DNA from: Candidatus Delongbacteria bacterium
GTDB lineage: Bacteria > UBA4055
Direction of reading: 5' to 3'
Length of the DNA: 7,134 bases
Assembly (NCBI GenBank): GCA_022013635.1
Contig: JAKLPX010000022.1
Location: 1 to 7,134, forward strand
This document shows positions 1 to 4,911 of the stretch, piece after piece. The position numbers and the translations under genes are program-made. Numbering within the stretch: position 1 is the first letter of the stretch; the number at the start of each line of letters is the position of its first letter. The notes beneath the pieces are model-generated. The model was given only the letters and a program-made list of their open reading frames with translations. It had not been told where the DNA came from and made no database searches.

Positions 1-1
1 A

Positions 2-313
2 GTTTCAAACGGTTGCAAAAACTGTTACGCTGAAGTTATGGCGCGTAGGCTACAGGCAATGGGAGAGGTTGATTTGACAAATATACATTGGGTAATTGTC
101 GGTGGAGAAAGCGGTGTAAAAGCACGGCCTATGGATGAAGACTGGGTTTTGAATATCAAAAAACAATGCGTAAAGCAAAAGGCAGCTTTTTTCTTTAAAC
201 AATGTGGTTCATGGGGATCTGACGGTGTGAAAAGAAATAAGAAATCTAACGGAAGAAAGCTAGCCGGTAAAGTTTACGATGAACATCCGGAAATTGAATT
301 TTCTGGAGGTTAA
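2..313 (+). pseudogene. DUF5131 (phage Gp37/Gp68) protein, internally deleted, 5' end outside window
   Basis: The frame is open from base 2 to the TAA at 311-313. It begins SNGCKNCYAEVMARRLQAMG, which is the N-terminal cysteine motif of the DUF5131 / three-Cys-motif family (C codons at 14-16 and 23-25). It then passes directly into EVDLTNIHWVIVGGESG and ARPMDEDWV, followed by FFFKQCGSWG and GRKLAGKVYDEHPE, which are the family's C-terminal signatures. In intact members roughly 130-140 residues lie between the MARRLQAMG and DLTxIxWVIVGGESG segments. Here they are absent without a frameshift, so the middle of the fold is missing and the product is probably non-functional. An internal ATG at 38 would give 91 residues but falls inside the cysteine-motif region, so it is not a natural start. 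The family has an elongated cysteine cluster resembling radical-SAM-like proteins, is common in phages and islands, and is often paired with TcmP. Family assignment is strong; the deletion is inferred from remembered family layout. Confidence 0.8.
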
Positions 314-340
314 ATATCATGCTTCGATCAGGCATGATAT
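314..340 (+). terminator. Stem-loop right after the DUF5131 stop
   Basis: A perfect 9-bp inverted repeat, atatcatgc (314-322) and gcatgatat (332-340), encloses a 9-base loop. It starts one base after the stop codon of the DUF5131 remnant. It is followed by A/T-rich sequence rather than a clean T run, so it may be a weak terminator or a 3' end stabiliser. Confidence 0.35.
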
Positions 341-367
341 AATATTATAAATATTGAAAATATTATT

Positions 368-514
368 GTGAGTATCACTCTAGGCCTAATTTATATGATA
401 CCATTGTTCAATTATCGAACGGACTGGGAAACAGCAATGAACATGTTCGAAAAAGCCGCGGATAAACATCCTGAAGCCGCATCGGATAGAGACTATATAA
501 TCAGGAATATGTAG
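368..514 (+). pseudogene. Short TPR-like fragment
   Basis: A frame open from 338 ends with TAG at 512-514. Possible starts are GTG 368 or ATG 395; neither has a convincing ribosome binding site. The peptide contains LGLIYMIPLFNYRTDWETAM, then FEKAADKHPEAA and a closing DRDYIIRNM. The pattern LG.IY....NY..DWE.AM..FEKAA..HPE resembles a single tetratricopeptide helix pair. It is too short to be a normal TPR protein, so it is most likely the tail of a larger lost gene or a small orphan ORF. It ends just before the bidirectional terminator at 517-546. The assignment rests on pattern alone. Confidence 0.3.
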
Positions 515-516
515 AA

Positions 517-546
517 TAAAAAAAGCCCGGAAAACCGGGCTTTTTC
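517..546. terminator. Bidirectional rho-independent terminator
   Basis: The GC stem gcccgg (525-530) / ccgggc (535-540) has an aaaa loop and is flanked by an A run on the left and ttttt on the right, so the extended stem is AAAAAGCCCGG/CCGGGCTTTTT. It can terminate + strand transcription coming from the DUF5131 / TPR-like side. It can equally end - strand transcription of the GLUG gene, whose stop lies at 566-568. Confidence 0.9.
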
Positions 547-565
547 TTATGGCAAAAGTTAAATT

Positions 566-1786
566 TTAATTCACCCCAACGACGAGATAAAATTTCTTCG
601 AGCCGGCAGCGGCAGAATCTACCCAGCTTGTATCGGTAATGTTTTCGGCCACCAGAGTCCATTCTTCTCCGGGAAATTCAGCATTAGGATCTTCAGATGA
701 ATAAACATTATACGAGGTCGCTCCCGAAAGTTCTTCCCAGACTAGAGAAGCATTCGTTCCGGATACAGAAATTGATAATCCTTCAAGTTGAACAGATCCG
801 TATTCCTGACTTGTAAGCCAAGGGTATCCGCTGTTAGTGAATCCGCCTAAAGACCAGATGTCTTCAGTTCCATTAACAGTTTCATTAACAAAATCCCATC
901 CTGCGTCTGTAAAAGTTAAGAGTGATTTCATTTCCGCTGTAGTTTTTCCTGTTCCCCCATCTGATAAGGCTTGTCCTGAAGTGTCAGTGTCCCAGAAGCT
1001 GTTAGTGACTGTGGAAGAAATATTTTGTCCGACCAGTCCGCCAACATAAGAATCACCGCTGACGGTTCCTGTACTGTAGCTGTTGAACACTAAAGCATAG
1101 CTGTTGTTTCTGCCGACCAGACCGCCAACATACATTCCGTTGCTTACGTTTCCGGTGGAATAACAGTTCAGTATTCTCGCATCAGAGTATGATCCGCTAT
1201 CATAACTTTCACCTACCAGTCCCCCAATGTAGTATGTGTCAACAGTCCCGGTTACATTACACTCACTGTAAGAGTTGCTTATTACTTCATAATTTTTACC
1301 TGCCAATCCACCTGCGCTCCAATATACTGCATTTACATTTCCTGATGTATGACAGTTCGTTATATTTCCAGAGCTGCTGCCTGAAATTCCGCCTACAAAG
1401 GATTCACCTGACACATTTCCCGTTACGAAACAATTCGTGACGGGTGTTGTCATGTTTGTGCCGGTAAGCCCTCCCACAAAGCTTCCCCCGGTAATGTTTA
1501 CATTTACCAGACCGAGATTCCTGATATCAGCGTTTTCTGCTCTTCCGAAAAATCCGGCGTAGTCTGTTGTTATTCTGTTCATGGATAGATTGCTTATTAT
1601 GTATCCCTGTCCGTCATACGACCCTGAAAAGACTTTATATCCGTTATCGGGGCTGTTGTCACCTATCTGATGCCAGCCGTCTCCGTTGTTCAATTGAGAT
1701 GTCAAAGCGGCGTTTATATTAGCAGTCTGAACATAGTGTTTATCCCATTCATTAAAATTTAGACTCAGCCACTGAAGATTTTCCAT
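566..1786 (-). CDS. GLUG-repeat secreted protein, 3' part of a frameshifted gene
   Basis: This 406-residue frame has no signal peptide and no ribosome binding site before its ATG, so it is unlikely to be a separate gene. It carries a block-start segment (MENLQWLSL, WDKHYVQTANI, DGQGYIISNLSMNR), then about seven GLUG-type units between residues 77 and 270. The units repeat the pattern GGLxGxN...ITNCYSTGNVSG. The block closes with WDTDTSG, GGTGKTTAEM and TDAGWDF (residues 266-299). Residues about 333-406 form a terminal Fn3-like domain (LEGLSISVSG, LVWEELSGATSYNVYSS, KKFYLVVGVN). No T9SS sorting domain, LPxTG or C-terminal beta-barrel is seen. In frame upstream of the ATG the sequence reads NPYIISSMENLQWLS, which continues the GDGSSG motif of the neighbouring frame. 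GLUG repeats are found in exported surface proteins and are expected to form a beta-helix-like stack; the ligand is unknown. Confidence 0.85.
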   Translation of the reverse strand: MENLQWLSLNFNEWDKHYVQTANINAALTSQLNNGDGWHQIGDNSPDNGYKVFSGSYDGQGYIISNLSMNRITTDYAGFFGRAENADIRNLGLVNVNITGGSFVGGLTGTNMTTPVTNCFVTGNVSGESFVGGISGSSSGNITNCHTSGNVNAVYWSAGGLAGKNYEVISNSYSECNVTGTVDTYYIGGLVGESYDSGSYSDARILNCYSTGNVSNGMYVGGLVGRNNSYALVFNSYSTGTVSGDSYVGGLVGQNISSTVTNSFWDTDTSGQALSDGGTGKTTAEMKSLLTFTDAGWDFVNETVNGTEDIWSLGGFTNSGYPWLTSQEYGSVQLEGLSISVSGTNASLVWEELSGATSYNVYSSEDPNAEFPGEEWTLVAENITDTSWVDSAAAGSKKFYLVVGVN

Positions 1787-2326
1787 CGAAGAAATTATAT
1801 AGGGATTCCAGAAGAACCGTCGCCGGAAGAAGGAGGAGTGGAAGCTATTAGAATTGAAGTAAAACTGATTTCTTCCCCGTAGAATGTTCCGTTTGTGTTC
1901 GTGGCGTAAGCTTTGACAAAATACTGAGTGTTGCTTTGAAGTCCTGTCATTTCCGAATTGTATAAACCGGCCTGTGTAGGAATACCTTCCTCTGTCTTAG
2001 AGTCGGAAAGAGACGGATTTCCGGTCTGGTTCCAACAAATCCCGTGCTGGAAAGGAACGGGTGTGCCAAGATTCGAAAGATCGCACTGAATTACAGCGCT
2101 GTTTGAGCCTATCTGGGCAGGAGCTTCAGTATATACAACCGGATCAGTTGGTACAGTCTGCCACTGAAAATAAGGATAACTGCTATTTGTTACAGTGTTT
2201 ATATCCCAGTTATTTATAAAATCCCATCCGGCATCCGTGTAAGTACTTTCTGTATTCATTTCCAATGTCGTTTTTCCTGTACCTCCGGCGGATGTCAGCA
2301 TTCCTGAAGTGTCGGTGTCCCATAAG
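891..2326 (-). repeat. Duplicated GLUG block cap (two copies)
   Basis: The 35-residue segment from WDTDTSG to TDAGWDF occurs twice without gaps, encoded at about 891-998 and about 2218-2326, with 25 identical residues. The DNA is also clearly related (for example ctgaagtgtcNgtgtccca in both). Each copy closes one GLUG block and is followed by a short linker and an Fn3-like domain, so the protein is built of two block-plus-Fn3 modules. The coordinates given span both copies and the material between them. Confidence 0.75.
1786..1810 (-). other. Frameshift junction inside the GLUG gene
   Basis: On the - strand the upstream frame reads S-G-I-P-I-stop (GGA at 1809-1807, ATC, CCT, ATA, TAA at 1797-1795). 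Shifting by one base from A1807 gives AAT CCC TAT, that is NPYIISSMENLQ, which restores the usual block-start motif GDGSSGNPYxI. The same motif opens the first block as GDGSIGTPYQIETIQNLYWI. A single missing A in GGA(A)ATCCC would explain both frames. No slippery heptamer is visible, so programmed frameshifting is not favoured. Confidence 0.85.
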
Positions 2327-3321
2327 CAATAATTTGCTGTTGAAGTATATGAATCTCCTATAAATCCTCCAGATAATATTGAGACAGTAACATTACCTGT
2401 GCTGTAACAGTAGCTGATCGTTGAAGAATTATTATTCCTTGCGATAAATCCTCCAGTATAAGTGGAATTTTCAGCGATCACGTCACCCTTACTGTAGCAG
2501 TTTGATATGGCAGAAGTCGAATTTACACTTGCGAAACCTCCAGCAGATTCGCCTTCCAGATGTATATAGCTATCTTCAATTACATTTCCGGTAGAATAGC
2601 AATAATTTATTAACGAGTTGTTGGCATTACCACCAATGAATCCTCCTAGACCTGACGCATTATTGTAACTGGTGTCTGAAACTTCACCCGTGCTGTAGCA
2701 ATTGGTGATAATTCCGTTGTTATTTGATCCCGCGAAGCCTCCTCCTCCGCCGTTCCTGATATCAACATCTGCTGAACTGTAACAACCGGTTATAGTAGAA
2801 GAATCCGAGTTGGTACCGATAAGCCCCCCTGCGCTATTACCGGAGACATTCCCTGTGGAATAACAATTGACGATTTGAGCATTATTGTCTAGATAGCCGC
2901 ATAATATTCCGGTATTCTGACTGCCTGAAATATCAGCATCTGTAATTCCTAAATTCTGAACAGTTCCGCCGGATAAAAGCCCGAAAAATCCTATAAAATC
3001 GCTTTCAGGCCGATTAAGATATACGCCCGAGACCGTATGTCCCTGTCCGTCGAAATTTCCGGTGAAATAAGTTGAAAGATTACCGATCGTAGTCCAGCCT
3101 GTGCCTCCATCCCAGTTTTGAGAATCCGAAGCATCAATATCATTATTTAATACCATATATTTATCCCAGGAGCTCCAAATCTGGTTGATCCAGTATAGAT
3201 TTTGTATGGTCTCGATCTGGTAAGGTGTTCCTATCGAACCGTCACCAAGCGGTGCAATTGCAACTTGAGAATATGATGTTACTGTGAATAACATGAGTGC
3301 TGTGAGTATGAACTTCTTCAT
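1795..3321 (-). CDS. GLUG-repeat secreted protein, 5' part with signal peptide
   Basis: This is the 508-residue N-terminal part of a predicted exported protein of about 920 residues. Residues 1-18 form a Sec signal peptide (MKKFILTALMLFTVTSYS, then QV). Residues 26-110 are the block-start region (GDGSIGTPYQI, WDKYMVLNNDIDAS, FDGQGHTVSGVYLNRP). About eight GLUG-type units follow between residues 110 and 339, such as GGLIGTN...ITGCYSSAD and GGFIGGN...INYCYSTGNV. The unit-block cap is WDTDTSG...GGTGKTTLEM...TDAGWDF (334-368). Residues about 394-489 are an Fn3-like domain (GICWNQTGNPSLSDSKT, QYFVKAYATNTNGTFYG). It ends at SSGDGSSGIPI, in the middle of a second block-start motif, because of a one-base shift. 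The ATG at 3321 is supported by an AAAAGGAG ribosome binding site. A role as a surface or secreted adhesion-type protein is inference. The alternative is a truncated but still exported protein. Confidence 0.88.
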   Translation of the reverse strand: MKKFILTALMLFTVTSYSQVAIAPLGDGSIGTPYQIETIQNLYWINQIWSSWDKYMVLNNDIDASDSQNWDGGTGWTTIGNLSTYFTGNFDGQGHTVSGVYLNRPESDFIGFFGLLSGGTVQNLGITDADISGSQNTGILCGYLDNNAQIVNCYSTGNVSGNSAGGLIGTNSDSSTITGCYSSADVDIRNGGGGGFAGSNNNGIITNCYSTGEVSDTSYNNASGLGGFIGGNANNSLINYCYSTGNVIEDSYIHLEGESAGGFASVNSTSAISNCYSKGDVIAENSTYTGGFIARNNNSSTISYCYSTGNVTVSILSGGFIGDSYTSTANYCLWDTDTSGMLTSAGGTGKTTLEMNTESTYTDAGWDFINNWDINTVTNSSYPYFQWQTVPTDPVVYTEAPAQIGSNSAVIQCDLSNLGTPVPFQHGICWNQTGNPSLSDSKTEEGIPTQAGLYNSEMTGLQSNTQYFVKAYATNTNGTFYGEEISFTSILIASTPPSSGDGSSGIPI

Positions 3322-3327
3322 CAGGAT

Positions 3328-3335
3328 CTCCTTTT
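3328..3335 (-). promoter_or_regulatory. Ribosome binding site of the GLUG gene
   Basis: On the - strand AAAAGGAG ends 6 bases before the ATG at 3321. It confirms the start that gives a clean signal peptide. Confidence 0.8.
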
Positions 3336-3409
3336 ACTTTAAATTCCAAACTCAGAATACGAAATTAAATGCCAATAAGCAAATGAAAATTGTCATATTG
3401 ATATTTATA

Positions 3410-3422
3410 TTGTTGACAACAA
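3410..3422. promoter_or_regulatory. Short palindrome upstream of the GLUG gene
   Basis: The sequence ttgttg-a-caacaa is a 6-bp inverted repeat with one central base, about 90 bases upstream of the GLUG start, in an A/T-rich stretch (3340-3440) where the - strand promoter should lie. It could be an operator. It contains TTGACA on the + strand and TTGTCA on the - strand, but no well-spaced -10 box is evident on either strand. The rest of 3341-3500 shows no convincing gene. Confidence 0.25.
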
Positions 3423-3500
3423 ATAAATTAAACAAAAGGAGCTACAGGTTTGCCAGTGATAAGAAAATGCCTGAGGATCACAAAACTAGAATTTTCATAA

Positions 3501-3695
3501 TATGAAGTTTTTAAACGGAATTTAGAGAATTATTTATGTACTCAAAAGAAATTATCCAATAAAGAAATAATTGATTATGCAATCAGAGAAGAGTTCCTGC
3601 CTAAGCACGCAAAACAAGTACTTCAAGAGTTATATGACGCTGATAAAGTCACTAAGAAAATGAAGTGGAATATTGCAGTAAAACTACTAAATTAG
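3501..3695 (+). pseudogene. C-terminal fragment resembling TcmP (three-Cys-motif partner)
   Basis: A frame opens after the TAA at 3498-3500 and ends with TAG at 3693-3695. It has no ATG at its beginning and encodes about 64 residues. The peptide includes FKRNLENYLC, LSNKEIIDYAIREEFLPKHA, KQVLQELYDADKV and a closing KWNIAVKLL. This pattern (helix, T/SNKEI helix, F-L-PKHA-xx-VLxELxxxxK) looks like a small winged-helix domain. As I recall, it matches the C-terminal winged-helix part of TcmP proteins, which are encoded beside DUF5131 genes. The N-terminal catalytic-type domain is absent, so this is a remnant. The presence of a DUF5131 remnant on the other side of the GLUG gene, on the same strand, strengthens the reading. 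The exact family is uncertain; any winged-helix C-terminus is possible. Confidence 0.45.
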
Positions 3696-3707
3696 CGTAC
3701 TTTATAG

Positions 3708-3909
3708 GGAGTAGCTATGCTGTCTGCTGTTTTGCGAAGCGATATTGCGGTAGTAAATAAGTATAAAGATAATTGATGCCTTTGCAGCAATGCGTAAATT
3801 CATACAGTCAAACGGGCTGATATTTCAGAGGCTCAATAGAGTGGAGCTGAAGCAGATCGAGACTGATGTGCGGAAAGCTTGGTGTTTATTGTATCGAAGG
3901 CTGTTTTAA
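3708..3909 (+). pseudogene. ORF6N-domain (phage antirepressor-like) protein remnant, frameshifted
   Basis: Frame one reads GVAMLSAVLRSDIAVV (3708-3755). This is the signature of ORF6N-domain proteins, which normally reads EQGVAMLSAVLxSxxAxxVxIxI. That frame then hits TGA at 3774-3776. From about 3763 a second frame continues as IKIIDAFAAMRKFIQSNG and IFQRLNRVELKQIETD, the expected next part of the family, ending with TAA at 3907-3909. The N-terminal DNA-binding half and the usual C-terminal tail are missing. ORF6N proteins occur in prophages and mobile islands and are thought to be DNA-binding regulators. The gene is clearly broken: it is truncated at both ends and shifted at about 3755-3763. 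Confidence 0.75.
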
Positions 3910-3976
3910 GTAATTAATTATTTAGGATTTGACTGTTTTATTTTGTATATTATCAGCAATAAATTTCGAGAGTGAA

Positions 3977-4144
3977 ATGCAAAAGATCAAAGAGAAGTAC
4001 CATCGAATAACTGACGATCATTCTGAATTCGATCTGGTTTATTGGCAGGCTCAGGGTTCAAAGGCTATTTTTTATGCCGCCGCCATTCGTGAAAAGCGCG
4101 GTACTTTGGATATGTGGAACTTGAAGTCACAAAATAAAATATAA
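3977..4144 (+). CDS. Small hypothetical protein
   Basis: This is a 55-residue frame from ATG 3977 to TAA. An in-frame TTG at 3929 would give 71 residues, but its extension is hydrophobic and lacks a ribosome binding site, so ATG 3977 is preferred; its own site is also weak (GAG about 6 bases upstream). The N-terminal part, MQKIKEKYHRI, then HSEFDLVYWQAQGSKAIF, looks like a real conserved small soluble protein with a charged helix and a YWQAQG core. The last 20 residues (from IREKRG) look unrelated to that style, so the 3' end may have been replaced or truncated. Function is not recognised. It follows two remnants and may itself be decayed. Confidence 0.4.
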   Translation: MQKIKEKYHRITDDHSEFDLVYWQAQGSKAIFYAAAIREKRGTLDMWNLKSQNKI

Positions 4145-4149
4145 TTCGC

Positions 4150-4180
4150 TTGACTTAGTATGCTCTAAATGATGTATATT
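4150..4180 (+). promoter_or_regulatory. Possible sigma70-type promoter
   Basis: TTGACT (4150-4155) is followed by TGTATA at 17-base spacing or TATATT (4175-4180) at 19-base spacing. It lies about 40 bases upstream of the membrane-protein start at 4218. The -35 match is good and the -10 placement is imperfect. If the host belongs to Bacteroidota, whose promoters differ, this weakens. Confidence 0.4.
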
Positions 4181-4205
4181 TAAAGTGATTTATAAAACAC
4201 TTGTT

Positions 4206-4211
4206 AAGGAG
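4206..4211 (+). promoter_or_regulatory. Ribosome binding site deciding the start at 4218
   Basis: AAGGAG is spaced 6 bases from ATG 4218. It rules against the longer reading from GTG 4185, which has no such site. Confidence 0.75.
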
Positions 4212-4217
4212 TTCTTT

Positions 4218-4763
4218 ATGAATAAAGAAAGTGCGGAGCAAGACGGAAATAAGATCAAATTATTATATTGGTCAGGGATTGCGCTTATAATACTTGTCGG
4301 AGATTATTTTGCTGGTCCTTTTATTCAGTTCCCTGTCACATACATAATTCCGATAGCATTTGTTTCATGGTATAACGGTCGTTCATGGGGTTTTGTGTTT
4401 ACGGTAACAATGTCTCTGGTACGGCTTTATTTTAACATTTTTCTCTGGACGATCCCGTGGACTTACATGGAAGCTGGATTGAACTTTACAGTAAGTATTT
4501 CGGTTTTTGCCCTGTTCGCGACTTTATTTACCAAAATAGCTGAGAATAACCGCAATTTATCTGAAAAGGTCGATGTTCTCAGCGGACTTCTGCCTATATG
4601 TTCAAACTGTAAAAAGATCAAGGATGATTCCAATCAATGGGAGCAGATCGAAAGTTATATCACGAAAAAAAGCAGTGCTTCTTTCACGCACGGTCTTTGC
4701 CCCGAGTGTAAAGAAAAACTCTACGGATCTGAATTAAAAATACTTGGAGAAGACAAGGGATAA
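4218..4763 (+). CDS. Four-helix membrane protein with C-terminal CxxC...CPEC module
   Basis: The protein has 181 residues. The ATG at 4218 is chosen over a GTG at 4185 because AAGGAG (4206-4211) sits 6 bases before it. Residues about 15-35, 38-52, 58-77 and 86-107 are hydrophobic and look like four membrane segments. The pattern FPVTYIIPIAFVSWYNGRSWG resembles membrane sensor domains of two-component and diguanylate-type proteins. A short amphipathic helix (108-124) leads to LPICSNCKKIKDD, W141, IESYI and FTHGLCPEC. The four cysteines are C128, C131, C161 and C164, with H158 nearby, and could bind a metal. This cysteine module is commonly found at the end of PAS or receiver proteins in environmental bacteria. 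Here no PAS, kinase, cyclase or DNA-binding domain is present, so the protein is only sensor plus module. A role as a membrane redox- or metal-responsive switch is inference. It stands alone and converges on the PAP2 gene. Confidence 0.8.
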   Translation: MNKESAEQDGNKIKLLYWSGIALIILVGDYFAGPFIQFPVTYIIPIAFVSWYNGRSWGFVFTVTMSLVRLYFNIFLWTIPWTYMEAGLNFTVSISVFALFATLFTKIAENNRNLSEKVDVLSGLLPICSNCKKIKDDSNQWEQIESYITKKSSASFTHGLCPECKEKLYGSELKILGEDKG

Positions 4764-4905
4764 AAATACCGCCGCCGTTTGTGAAAAGCATCAGCTTTAG
4801 CATTTTTCTGTTTTACAGAATCGGGCTAGAAAAAATCAACGATACTCCGAACTTCTACCACTCTGTTCAAAAGGTTTTTCAAGTAGCGGTACGGGTATTT
4901 TTTTT
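4762..4905. terminator. Long imperfect inverted repeat between convergent genes
   Basis: The left end aaaaatacc (4762-4770), overlapping the stop of the membrane-protein gene, pairs with ggtattttt within 4894-4905. Inner short stretches also pair (CCGC with GCGG, TTTG with CAAG, AAAA with TTTT) after small internal loops. The right arm ends in eight T (4898-4905), so a + strand transcript would end in a U run. A second small hairpin ttctgt-ttt-acagaa lies inside (about 4806-4820). It may act as the terminator for one or both convergent units, or be a decayed repeat element. Confidence 0.35.
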
Positions 4906-4911
4906 GCCTCT

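Noticed and set aside
837..1440. Two + strand frames (837-1049 and 1189-1440) within the GLUG gene.
   Set aside because: They are antisense shadows of the repeat coding sequence, with Pro/Ser/His/Leu-rich nonsense composition.
1786..1810. Programmed -1 ribosomal frameshift in the GLUG gene.
   Set aside because: There is no slippery heptamer of the X-XXY-YYZ type and no obvious downstream stem; a simple one-base indel explains the data better.
891..2326. GGTGKT in both GLUG blocks looks like a nucleotide-binding P-loop.
   Set aside because: It lies in the repeated block cap of an exported protein, with no other ATPase motifs and no hydrophobic beta strand before it.
566..3321. Regularly spaced similar segments as a CRISPR array.
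   Set aside because: The repeats are diverged, of variable length, in frame and translate to GLUG units; there are no constant repeats with unique spacers.
3284..3505. A 73-residue + strand frame over the GLUG gene start.
   Set aside because: It overlaps the signal-peptide region of the opposite gene, has no ribosome binding site and shows low-complexity A/T-driven composition.
3929..3976. N-terminal extension of the small hypothetical protein from TTG 3929.
   Set aside because: There is no ribosome binding site, the start is TTG, and the peptide style changes at ATG 3977 where a normal helix begins.
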